A DNA stretch of 36,951 nt from a virus, in the IMG/VR virus record IMGVR_UViG_3300042475_002009, positions 1 to 36,951 of that record. One strand, 5' to 3'. Below, in pieces: positions 6,736-14,363 of the stretch (position 1 is its first letter; every line of letters begins with the position of its first letter). Under the pieces are notes generated by a model. It was not told the DNA's origin. It did not search any database and saw only the letters and a program-made list of their open reading frames with translations. Both the position numbers and the translations under genes were made by a program.

Positions 6736-8910
6736 ATGAACATGTCATATCTGGCCGGTGCCGGCGCTCAGTTTTTCGACAACAGCGGCGTCCCTTTGAC
6801 GGGCGGTTTGCTGTACACCTATCAAGCAGGCACGACCACGCCGGCGCCAACCTACACGACCAGCTCGGGCAGCGTGGCAAACACCAACCCTATCGTTCTA
6901 AACGCCGCCGGGCGCCCAACCAATGAGGTGTGGCTTGACCCCAGCCTCGCGTACAAGTTCGTTCTGAAAACGTCAGACGGTGTTCAAATTTGGTCGTTTG
7001 ACAACATCCCCGGGGTGACCGATTCATCCGCTTTCAGCGGCCCCACCGGCGCCAGCTTGATCGGATTCAGCCAAGCTGGCACTGGAGCGGTCGCCCGCAC
7101 TGTACAGGCCAAGCTGCGTGAGACGGTCAGCATTGTTGACTATGGCGCAGACCCCTCTGGCGTGGCAGACAGCAGCACAGCCATCATCAACGCTTTGCAG
7201 TCGGGCGCTCAATCTGTCTATGTGCCGCCGGGCACGTATTCAATGGCGGCGAACATCTCGGCGACGATCTCGACCAACGTCGTTTTTTACGGCCAAGGCT
7301 ACATCATCTACACGGGCGCAGCCAACAACACCAACAACCTCATCGCCATCGAAACTGGCAACAACACGTTGACCATTGACGGCCTTTCGTTTGATGGCGA
7401 CAACAAGATTGCCGCAGGTGTCCGTGTGTATAACACTGCCACACCATCATCCAACACGCTGCCCAACTGCACGATTTCCAACAACCTGTTCATCCGGTTC
7501 CGCATGACCGTTACCGGCATTTGGAATCAAGCAGTCTATGTGGCCGGCTCGTTTCAGTTGGTCACAATCGCCAACAACCGAGTTCGGTTAATCACCCGCG
7601 CGGCCGGCACCGGAACGCCGAGCAGCAGCGGAACCGACGGCATCACGGTGACGCAGTACAGCAGTAGCCAGTACATCCGAGAGTGTCTGCATTACGGTAA
7701 CCAGTACGCGGCGATTTCGGGGGATGACCTAATCACGTCCCCAAACTGCGTTGATTATGATGCGTTCAAGTTTTTCTCCCCGAGCCCCGCAACGGCGTCC
7801 GGCCAGTATGCAGAGTCCACACTGACTTCATACGGCAACACGTTCCGCAACTGCCGTGGGCGAGCGCTGAAAATTCAAGCAACCGGCACAGTGTCGGATG
7901 AAACCATCATTCGTGATGACTCAAATGGCGCGACCATTTTTGGTGGAAGCTCGGAAATTAATTTCCAATATGGTGTTGGAATTGTGTCCAACTGCCAATT
8001 TATATATCGTGACTATGGATCGCCGTCTTCGTCGCCTATTCAAACCGGCTTAACCTTGATAAGTTTTTACCAGGGAGCGGATTACGGCGAAGATACAGGG
8101 GGTTGTATTGTCAACGGCGTTCAAGTGCTTAACAGCATTCCCGCCGGTATCGGTATTGATATTTCTTCTATTGTTGGCGCAACAGTTGGGTCAAGTGTTG
8201 CGACACCGCTTAAACCGCTGGTGTCGGTCAGCAATGTGTCGGTCAACAAAAACCCAATTTACGCAATTGCCAATATTGGGTACGAAGGCACGACCTACGG
8301 CACTTTGAGGTTGGACAGCATCACGGTTCCAAAACTAAACTGGGGCGCGGTCACTACCAACGGAACTGACACCAACTTTGACATTATCGCTACCAATGTT
8401 TTGAACGTCGATGGCGTGTCAACACCGGCTAACGCAAAGCCATTTGTCACATCATCTACGGGAACATCCCTTACCTATCAGGGGATGATTGGCGGCGCGC
8501 TAAACCAAGGTTTTCTGGCGTCTTACGCAAACAACAGCAGCACCAGTAAAGGCCCTTTGCTGTTCAACGGCGCGTTGTCTGGTGTCACTAGCGGCGGCGC
8601 AGTGTCTGTTCAATCGCAAGGACTTGCTGACGACGGAACCTATGAGTTTGATGGTCGATTCTATGACCAGACCCGAGGGCTGTTTGCCGTCAGCGTAAAC
8701 TACGATTACACCACGCAGGGGATGTTTGCCACAGGCAGCAACGCTATCTACAAAATCGCAGTGCCTGCTGGGGATTTGTTTCAAGTTTCTACGACCGGCA
8801 CCAACCCCGACGTCGATAACAAGTTCAACATGTGGTACACGGGTGGCAAGTTAAACGTCAAAAACCGTCTTGGCGACACATATGTAGTGACCGTCACTTT
8901 TATGGGTTGA
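6736..8910 (+). CDS. Tailspike with pectate-lyase-like beta-helix
   Basis: The 724-residue protein probably binds and may degrade host surface polysaccharide. Residues 1-95 form a head-binding-like domain (YLAGAGAQFFDNSGVPLTGG, then YTYQAGTT and LNAAGRPTNEVWLD). At 130-170 comes the entry of a pectate-lyase-3-type right-handed beta-helix (VSIVDYGADPSGVADSSTAI and VYVPPGTYSM). Repeated short strands with Asn ladders follow to about residue 560, and a different C-terminal domain would trimerise it. AAGGA lies 7 bases before the ATG. DNA near 7900-8400 is visibly more AT-rich than its surroundings. Enzyme activity cannot be judged from sequence alone. Confidence 0.85.
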   Translation: MNMSYLAGAGAQFFDNSGVPLTGGLLYTYQAGTTTPAPTYTTSSGSVANTNPIVLNAAGRPTNEVWLDPSLAYKFVLKTSDGVQIWSFDNIPGVTDSSAFSGPTGASLIGFSQAGTGAVARTVQAKLRETVSIVDYGADPSGVADSSTAIINALQSGAQSVYVPPGTYSMAANISATISTNVVFYGQGYIIYTGAANNTNNLIAIETGNNTLTIDGLSFDGDNKIAAGVRVYNTATPSSNTLPNCTISNNLFIRFRMTVTGIWNQAVYVAGSFQLVTIANNRVRLITRAAGTGTPSSSGTDGITVTQYSSSQYIRECLHYGNQYAAISGDDLITSPNCVDYDAFKFFSPSPATASGQYAESTLTSYGNTFRNCRGRALKIQATGTVSDETIIRDDSNGATIFGGSSEINFQYGVGIVSNCQFIYRDYGSPSSSPIQTGLTLISFYQGADYGEDTGGCIVNGVQVLNSIPAGIGIDISSIVGATVGSSVATPLKPLVSVSNVSVNKNPIYAIANIGYEGTTYGTLRLDSITVPKLNWGAVTTNGTDTNFDIIATNVLNVDGVSTPANAKPFVTSSTGTSLTYQGMIGGALNQGFLASYANNSSTSKGPLLFNGALSGVTSGGAVSVQSQGLADDGTYEFDGRFYDQTRGLFAVSVNYDYTTQGMFATGSNAIYKIAVPAGDLFQVSTTGTNPDVDNKFNMWYTGGKLNVKNRLGDTYVVTVTFMG

Positions 8911-8934
8911 CACTTAATTGACCCCGTGTAAGAT
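8907..8934 (+). promoter_or_regulatory. Promoter for scaffold and coat genes
   Basis: A perfect -35 TTGACA at 8907-8912 overlaps the tailspike stop codon. After 16 bases comes TAAGAT (8929-8934), four of six to TATAAT. A second overlapping pair, TTGACC at 8918 with AATAAA at 8941, lies just downstream. The transcript would start near 8941 and lead into scaffold at 8987. This would raise expression of scaffold and coat, the proteins needed in most copies. Confidence 0.6.
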
Positions 8935-8986
8935 TGCAAAAATAAACCGTACTGATGCGGCTCATCAGGGCTCAAAGTGAGCAGAT

Positions 8987-9781
8987 ATGACTGAACAAGT
9001 CCAAGAAGCCTTAGCGGAAGTTGACTCCGCGCCAGCATCCGAGGCGACGGCCGCCCCGGAGAGTGCACAAAACGCGCCGGAAGTCGCTGAAAATCAGCTC
9101 GATCAGACGTCTGAAGAGAAGAAATTCACTCAGGCTGAGATCGACGCGATGATCAGCAAGCGGCTTGCAAGAGAGCAACGCAAATGGGAGCGAGATCAAC
9201 GGCTTAAGGTGGCAACACCTACGCCGCCGGCCGAAATGCCCGTGCAGGAGAACTTTGTGTCGACCGAAGCCTACGCGGAAGCGCTAGCTGAACGGAAGGC
9301 CGCAGAGCTGCTTGCGCGACGCGAAGCCGAACGGCAGCAAGCTGAAGTTCTTGAGAACTACCACGAGCGCGAGGAGGAGGTTCGCAACAAGTACGAAGAC
9401 TTTGAACAAGTCGCGTACAACCCGCGTCTTCCGATCACGCAAGTGATGGCCGAGACGATCCAAGCGTCCGACATTGGGCCAGAGGTGGCGTACTACCTCG
9501 GTTCCAATCCAAAGGAAGCCGATCGCATCGCCAAGTTGTCGCCCTTCTTGCAAGCAAAAGAGATCGGGAAGATCGAGGCCAAGTTGGCCGACAATCCTCC
9601 TGTGAAGAAATCGTCGAGTGCCCCAACTCCGATCACGCCTGTCACCCCTCGGGGTGGCAACGCAAGGGTTCTGGACACGACTGACCCGCGCTCCATCAAG
9701 GAGATGTCGACGTCAGAGTGGATTGAAGCCGAGCGGCAGAGGCAGATCAAGAAATGGGAATCTCAAAACCGCGCCCGCTAA
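8987..9781 (+). CDS. Scaffolding protein
   Basis: This 264-residue, highly charged protein lies immediately upstream of the coat gene, the standard place for the scaffold that templates procapsid assembly and then leaves. The N-terminal 50 residues are acidic and Ala/Pro-rich. Residues 45-135 form long charged helices (AEIDAMISKRLAREQRKWER, ELLARREAERQQAEVLENY) with coiled-coil character. The C-terminus is basic (EAERQRQIKKWESQNR), as in P22 scaffold, where a basic helix-turn-helix binds coat protein. Start chosen at the first ATG of the frame; Shine-Dalgarno is weak. The promoter at 8907-8934 drives it. Confidence 0.85.
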   Translation: MTEQVQEALAEVDSAPASEATAAPESAQNAPEVAENQLDQTSEEKKFTQAEIDAMISKRLAREQRKWERDQRLKVATPTPPAEMPVQENFVSTEAYAEALAERKAAELLARREAERQQAEVLENYHEREEEVRNKYEDFEQVAYNPRLPITQVMAETIQASDIGPEVAYYLGSNPKEADRIAKLSPFLQAKEIGKIEAKLADNPPVKKSSSAPTPITPVTPRGGNARVLDTTDPRSIKEMSTSEWIEAERQRQIKKWESQNRAR

Positions 9782-9802
9782 CTTTTTGTAAAGGAACTTG
9801 TC

Positions 9803-11011
9803 ATGGCAAACAGCCTGCTTACCATCGACATGATTACTCGCAAGGCCCTCGAAATCCTTGAGAACAATCTTGTCTTGACCCGCAACGTGAACCGTCAGTA
9901 CGACGACAGCTTCGCTGTCGAAGGTGCGAAGATTGGTTCGACCCTCCGTATCCGTCTGCCTGACCGCGCTCTGGTCACCGACGGCGCTGCCCTGCAAGTG
10001 CAGAGCGACAACGAGCAGTTCACCACCCTGACTGTTGCTTCCCAGAAGCACATCGGCGTGAACTTCACGTCTGCCGAACTGACCTTGCAGTTGGACGACT
10101 TCGCAGAGCGTGTGCTGAAGCCTCGTATCAGCCAGCTCGCCGCCAGCATCGACGCTGACGTCGCGAACTCGTTCAAGTACATCGGCAACTCCGTCGGCAC
10201 CCCCGGCACCACGCCCAGCACCTCGCTGGTTCTGCTGCAAGCCCAGCAGAAGCTCAACGAGAACGCTGCTGTGATGAGCCCGCGCTACGCGACCGTGAAC
10301 CCGGCCGCCAACGCTGGTCTGGTGGAAGGCATGAAGGGTCTGTTCAATCCGACCGACACGATCAGCCGCCAGTTCAAGAACGGCATGATGGGCATGGGCG
10401 TGCTTGGCTTCGACGAAGTCAACATGTCTCAGTCGATCAAGCAGTTCACGACCGGCTCGCGCAACGCCACCGGCGGCACCACCTCGGCTGCCGTTAGCTC
10501 TGAAGGTGCTACGACCATCGCCATCACCGGCGCTGGCAACAACGCTACCGTCAAGGCCGGCGACGTGTTCACCGTGGCTGACTGCTACGCCGTGAACCCG
10601 CAGACCCGTGAGTCCACCGGCTCGCTGTTCCAGTTCGTGGTTGTGTCTGACGTGACTCTGGGCTCCAGCGGTGAAGGCAACATCACCGTGGCCCCGATCT
10701 ACTCGGCATCCAACGCTCTGGCTACCGTGAACTCCCTGCCCGGCAACAGCAAGGCAGTCGTGTTCGTGGGCGCTGCGTCTACCCAGTATCCGCAGAACCT
10801 CGTGTACCACAAGGATGCGATCACCTTCGCCACCGCCGACCTGATGATGCCGCAAGGCGTCGACATGGCTTCGCGTCAGGTGCACAACGGTATCTCGATG
10901 CGTATCGTGCGCCAGTACGATATCAACAACGACCGTATGCCCTGCCGTATCGACGTGTTGTACGGCTACAGCGTGATTCGTCCCCAGATGGGCGTTCGCC
11001 TCTGGGGCTGA
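9803..11011 (+). CDS. Major capsid (coat) protein, P22 type
   Basis: The 402-residue coat protein builds the icosahedral shell. Order (portal, scaffold, coat, gp4-like, gp10-like), length and pattern match the P22 gp5 family. It opens with MANSLLTIDMITRKALEILE and ends with RIDVLYGYSVIRPQMGVRLW. A Gly/Ala/Thr-rich stretch near 220-250 may be the inserted (I-domain-like) part. AAAGGAAC precedes the ATG with good spacing, 21 bases after the scaffold stop. Codon choice is more uniform than in neighbouring genes (many CTG, GGC, AAG and TCC codons), as expected for very high expression. A TTCG hairpin follows the stop. Confidence 0.93.
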   Translation: MANSLLTIDMITRKALEILENNLVLTRNVNRQYDDSFAVEGAKIGSTLRIRLPDRALVTDGAALQVQSDNEQFTTLTVASQKHIGVNFTSAELTLQLDDFAERVLKPRISQLAASIDADVANSFKYIGNSVGTPGTTPSTSLVLLQAQQKLNENAAVMSPRYATVNPAANAGLVEGMKGLFNPTDTISRQFKNGMMGMGVLGFDEVNMSQSIKQFTTGSRNATGGTTSAAVSSEGATTIAITGAGNNATVKAGDVFTVADCYAVNPQTRESTGSLFQFVVVSDVTLGSSGEGNITVAPIYSASNALATVNSLPGNSKAVVFVGAASTQYPQNLVYHKDAITFATADLMMPQGVDMASRQVHNGISMRIVRQYDINNDRMPCRIDVLYGYSVIRPQMGVRLWG

Positions 11012-11019
11012 TCGACACA

Positions 11020-11035
11020 GGGGGCTTCGGCCCCC
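11020..11035 (+). terminator. TTCG-loop hairpin after the coat gene
   Basis: A perfect six-base-pair stem, GGGGGC and GCCCCC, closes a TTCG tetraloop nine bases after the coat stop. A T5 run comes only 12 bases later, so it may be a partial terminator or an mRNA 3'-end stabiliser, not a full stop. Two similar hairpins follow the next two genes. Confidence 0.6.
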
Positions 11036-11065
11036 TCGTCCAACTCTTTTTGAAAGGAATTCATC

Positions 11066-11464
11066 ATGGCAATCCCTAATGGCGCTGGTGGCTACCAGTA
11101 CAGTGACGGCAACAACGGCGAGGCGCTGTTGTTTGTCCAAGGCGCTCCGACCGCGCTGACCGCAGCAGCTACTGCTACTGCGGCCCAGCTCGCAAACGGT
11201 CTGTTCACCTTCAACGGCACCGCCGGCAACTTGACGCTGCCCACCGTGGCAGATTTGGAAGCTGAAATCTCTTCGGCCACCAAAGTCAACGCCGCGTTTG
11301 ACTTCTATGTCATCAACATCGACGCTACGACCGACGACGTGACTGTTGCTACCGCAACGGGCTGGACGCTGGTGGGCAGCATGGTTGTGACGGAAGCCAC
11401 TTCAGGTCACTTCCGTGCCCGCAAGACCGGCGACGGCTCTTGGACTTGCTACCGCGTGTCGTAA
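11066..11464 (+). CDS. Small structural protein, head-decoration candidate
   Basis: This 132-residue, Ala/Thr-rich beta protein is translated from a strong GAAAGGAA site and flanked on both sides by TTCG hairpins. It includes LTLPTVADLEAEIS and AAFDFYVINIDATTDDVTV, then a C-terminal RARKTGDGSWTCYRV strand. The downstream 146-residue protein shows a comparable plan (LPAPTAGRLVVVKND, then a C-terminal DTTDWFSV), so the two may be diverged relatives. Abundant small proteins just after the coat gene are often capsid decoration proteins; that role is inferred. Confidence 0.7.
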   Translation: MAIPNGAGGYQYSDGNNGEALLFVQGAPTALTAAATATAAQLANGLFTFNGTAGNLTLPTVADLEAEISSATKVNAAFDFYVINIDATTDDVTVATATGWTLVGSMVVTEATSGHFRARKTGDGSWTCYRVS

Positions 11465-11468
11465 TCAG

Positions 11469-11488
11469 CAGGGGGTTTCGGCCCCCTG
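11469..11488 (+). terminator. TTCG-loop hairpin after the 132-aa gene
   Basis: CAGGGGG at 11469-11475 pairs with CCCCCTG at 11482-11488 around a TTTCGG loop region, followed by TTCTT. The stem and short T-rich tail resemble an intrinsic terminator. It is the second of three related intergenic hairpins. Confidence 0.6.
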
Positions 11489-11507
11489 TTCTTAAAAGGA
11501 CAAGACC

Positions 11508-11948
11508 ATGCCAAATACCAAACCCGTTGGCGTTGCGTTCTCTGACCCTGAGCTTGTTTCGGGGACTACGATTACCGGCGCTACTATCTCCAACTCCACC
11601 ATCACTAGCGGTACGCTGACCGGCGCCTCGCTGAGTGTTGATGTCGCCAAACCGGCCGCCGCGGGCTCAACCCGTGCGGACGCTACGGCACTGACTGCTT
11701 CGTTTAGCTGGGTCACCGGCGCGGACGCCACCAAAGGTGTTGTTCTGCCGGCCCCAACGGCGGGGCGTCTTGTTGTCGTCAAGAACGACGATACGGCCAA
11801 CGCTGTGCTGAAGGTCTACGCGCCCGGAAGCGCAAAGATCAACGGCGTGGCGGGCACCACGGCTTTTTCTATGGCCGCTAAAACGGCGGGCTGGTTTGTG
11901 GCGTATGACACCACAGATTGGTTCTCTGTGCCTCTCGTTGCTTCTTGA
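11508..11948 (+). CDS. Small structural protein, second decoration candidate
   Basis: This 146-residue protein has a Ser/Thr-rich start with short repeated strands (TITGATISNSTITSGTLTGA). That repeat recalls fibre shafts. A compact C-terminal beta domain follows (KGVVLPAPTAGRLVVVKNDD, LKVYAPGSAKING, AAKTAGWFVAYDTTDWF). AAAAGGAC precedes the ATG. It lies between two TTCG hairpins. A capsid decoration or small fibre role fits; the similar layout to the upstream 132-residue protein suggests paralogy at the fold level, not proven by sequence. Confidence 0.7.
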   Translation: MPNTKPVGVAFSDPELVSGTTITGATISNSTITSGTLTGASLSVDVAKPAAAGSTRADATALTASFSWVTGADATKGVVLPAPTAGRLVVVKNDDTANAVLKVYAPGSAKINGVAGTTAFSMAAKTAGWFVAYDTTDWFSVPLVAS

Positions 11949-11953
11949 TAGGG

Positions 11954-11974
11954 CGGGGGCTTCGGCCCCCGTTT
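11954..11974 (+). terminator. TTCG-loop hairpin after the 146-aa gene
   Basis: A perfect seven-base-pair stem, CGGGGGC (11954-11960) and GCCCCCG (11965-11971), closes a TTCG loop and is followed by TTT. The next gene begins only seven bases later, so full termination would depress the tail genes. Partial termination or mRNA protection is more likely. Confidence 0.6.
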
Positions 11975-11980
11975 GAAACT

Positions 11981-12217
11981 ATGGCAGTCATCTACTTACG
12001 ACATCCTCAACACGGCGCAAAGGTTGCAATCTCCGACATGGAGGCCGAAAATGACATCCAGAACGGCTGGGAAGAGTTCGACCCGACCGAATCTGAACCT
12101 GACTCTGCGCCAGAAGCGAATGCCGTGACTGTAGACGACGCGCCGGTTGACCCGGAGCCCGTAAACGCGCTGCAACCGCGCCGCCGGGGTCGACGCGCTC
12201 GGGAGGCACCGCAATGA
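11981..12217 (+). CDS. Small conserved protein before gp4-like gene
   Basis: This 78-residue protein begins MAVIYLRHPQHGAKVAISDM, a pattern I recognise from small proteins between coat and tail genes in many phages. Its N-terminal 35 residues look folded. Residues 38-78 are acidic Glu/Asp/Pro then a basic RRRGRRAR end, probably disordered. The ATG chosen directly follows the third TTCG hairpin; an upstream in-frame ATG at 11918 would overlap the previous gene. Its stop overlaps the next ATG. The function is unknown. Confidence 0.75.
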   Translation: MAVIYLRHPQHGAKVAISDMEAENDIQNGWEEFDPTESEPDSAPEANAVTVDDAPVDPEPVNALQPRRRGRRAREAPQ

Positions 12218-12933
12218 CGACTTCTGCTACTGCTGGCGAACTCATCAAAGGATCGCTGCGCCTGATCGGCATGTTGGCCGAAGGGGAAGAGCCCTCGGCC
12301 GACACGATGCAGGACTCGATCATGGCGATGAACCAGATGATCCAATCGTGGGACACTGAACGCTTGTCGGTGTTCAGCACGCAGGATCAGGTCTTCACTT
12401 GGCCGGCCAACATCATCTCCCGCACGCTTGGGCCGACCGGCGACTTTGTTGGCAACCGCCCCATCGAAGTCGACGACGCCACCTACTTCAAAGACCCATC
12501 GTCGGGCCTGTCGTTTGGCGTCAAGCTGATCAACCAGCAGCAGTACGACGGCATCGCGTTCAAGACCGTCACGTCAACATACCCGCAGGTGCTGTGGGTC
12601 AACAACACGTTTCCCGACACGACACTGACAATCTACCCAGTGCCGATCAAAGCGCTGGAATGGCACATCGTCTCTGTCGAGACGCTGGCCGAAGTCTCCA
12701 GCGTCGCCACCGACATCTATTTCCCGCCCGGCTACCTGCGCGCCTTCCGCTACAACTTAGCGATGGAGCTGGCGCCGGAGTTCGGTGTTGAGCCGTCGCC
12801 ACAGGTGCAGCGCATCGCGATGACCAGCAAGCGCAACCTCAAGCGCATCAACAATCCGGGCGATCTGATGGCGATTCCATACCCGATCGTGGCGACTCGT
12901 CAGCGGTACAACATCTACGCCAACAACTTCTGA
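12214..12933 (+). CDS. Head-tail adaptor, P22 gp4-like
   Basis: This 239-residue protein fits the P22 gp4 family: the ring that binds under the portal, closes the packaged head and starts the tail. The N-terminal helical part (AGELIKGSLRLIGMLAEGEE, then DSIMAMNQMIQSWDTERL) is characteristic. A central beta part with ITIYPVP-like and WHIVSVETL segments follows, then a helical FPPGYLRAFRYNLAMELAPEFG stretch. The start overlaps the upstream stop as ATGA and the stop overlaps the next start as TGATG. In P22, gp4 also has murein hydrolase activity; that cannot be judged here. Confidence 0.82.
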   Translation: MTTSATAGELIKGSLRLIGMLAEGEEPSADTMQDSIMAMNQMIQSWDTERLSVFSTQDQVFTWPANIISRTLGPTGDFVGNRPIEVDDATYFKDPSSGLSFGVKLINQQQYDGIAFKTVTSTYPQVLWVNNTFPDTTLTIYPVPIKALEWHIVSVETLAEVSSVATDIYFPPGYLRAFRYNLAMELAPEFGVEPSPQVQRIAMTSKRNLKRINNPGDLMAIPYPIVATRQRYNIYANNF

Positions 12934-14363
12934 TGAAAACGCCGATCCTTGGCTCTACCTATGTCGCACGTTCGGTCAACGCGGCCGACGCGCGCATGGT
13001 CAACCTGTTTCCCGAGGTTGTGCCGGAGGGCGGCAAGGAGCCCGGGTTTCTCATGCGGGCGCCGGGGCTTCGCAAGCTGGCCGAACTGGGGTCAGGCCCT
13101 ATTCGGGGGCTATGGCAGCTTAACGGCTTTCTGTATGTGGTCAGCGGCGCAGTCCTCTACAAAGTCGACAGCAACTACGCAGGCGTTGCGGTGGGCACCG
13201 TTGTCAACAGCGGCCCTGTCAGCATGGCCGATAACGGCACGCAGATTTTCATTGCGGCCAACCCACAAGGCTACATTTACAACACAAGCACCAACGTCTT
13301 TTCCGAAATCACAGACCCGGATTTTCCGGGCGCGGTTGATGTCGGGTATTTGGACGGGTACTTTGTGTTCAGCGAGCCCAACAGCCAGAAGTTCTGGGTC
13401 ACAAGCCTGTTGGATGGTACGTCGATTGACCCGCTGGACTTTGCCAGTGCGGAAGGCTCGCCCGACGGGGTCGTGGGGCTCATCATCGACCATCGCGAGG
13501 TCTGGCTGTTCGGCACCAACTCGGTCGAAGTCTGGTACAACGCCGGCCTGTTGGACTTTCCGCTTCAGCGCGTGCAGGGCGCGTTCAACGAACTTGGCTG
13601 CGCGGCGCCGTACTCCATCGCCAAAATGGACAACGGCATCTTTTGGCTCGGCAAGGACGCCCGAGGCCAAGGCATCGTCTACCGCGCCAACGGCTACACC
13701 GGAACCCGCGTCAGCACCCACGCTGTGGAATGGCAGATTCAGCAGTACGGCACGATGTCGGACGCCATTGGCTACACCTACCAGCAAGACGGCCACAGCT
13801 TCTATGTGCTGATCTTCCCGAGCGCCAACACGACTTGGGTTTACGACGCGGCTACAAACGCATGGCATGAGCGCGCCGGCTGGAAAAACGGCGCGTGGAC
13901 GCGCCATCGCAGCAACTGCCAAGTTTTCTTCAACAATGAAGTCATCGTCGGTGATTACGAAGACGGACGCATCTATGCGTTTGATTTGGATTACTACCAA
14001 GACGATGACCAAGTTCAGCGCTGGTATCGATCTTGGCGCGCGCTGCCCACCGGGGCCAACAACCTCAAGCGTTCGGCGCAGCACACGCTCCAGCTTGACT
14101 GTGAGACAGGTGTCGGCCTCAACAACGGCCAAGGTAGCGACCCAGAAGTCATGCTGCGTTGGTCAGATGATGGCGGCCACACTTGGTCGTATGAGCATTG
14201 GAACAAGATGGGCAAGATCGGCCAGTACGGCTACCGCACGATCTGGCGCCGTCTTGGCATGACCACCAAAATCCGCGACCGGGTCTATGAAGTGTCGGGC
14301 ACTGATCCAGTGAAGCTCGCCATCATGGGCGCGGAACTGTATGTGACCCCGACCAATGCCTAA
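12933..14363 (+). CDS. Tail hub / DNA stabilisation protein, P22 gp10-like
   Basis: This 476-residue protein matches the P22 gp10 type in length (472 in P22) and in its opening, TPILGSTYVARSVNAADARM followed by NLFPE. In P22 it forms the hexameric tail hub below gp4 and stops packaged DNA leaking. The sequence is a series of repeated beta blades (GLWQLNGFLYVVSG, DVGYLDGYFVFSE, LIIDHREVWLFGTNSVEVWY), consistent with a beta-propeller-like core. It overlaps the gene on each side by a few bases, giving a tight gp4-gp10-fibre operon. Confidence 0.87.
   Translation: MKTPILGSTYVARSVNAADARMVNLFPEVVPEGGKEPGFLMRAPGLRKLAELGSGPIRGLWQLNGFLYVVSGAVLYKVDSNYAGVAVGTVVNSGPVSMADNGTQIFIAANPQGYIYNTSTNVFSEITDPDFPGAVDVGYLDGYFVFSEPNSQKFWVTSLLDGTSIDPLDFASAEGSPDGVVGLIIDHREVWLFGTNSVEVWYNAGLLDFPLQRVQGAFNELGCAAPYSIAKMDNGIFWLGKDARGQGIVYRANGYTGTRVSTHAVEWQIQQYGTMSDAIGYTYQQDGHSFYVLIFPSANTTWVYDAATNAWHERAGWKNGAWTRHRSNCQVFFNNEVIVGDYEDGRIYAFDLDYYQDDDQVQRWYRSWRALPTGANNLKRSAQHTLQLDCETGVGLNNGQGSDPEVMLRWSDDGGHTWSYEHWNKMGKIGQYGYRTIWRRLGMTTKIRDRVYEVSGTDPVKLAIMGAELYVTPTNA

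Noticed and set aside
9713-11140. Long minus-strand frame (475 codons) opposite the coat gene
   Set aside because: It is a shadow of the highly expressed coat gene; composition is His/Val/Gly/Arg-rich with no domain pattern or ribosome site.
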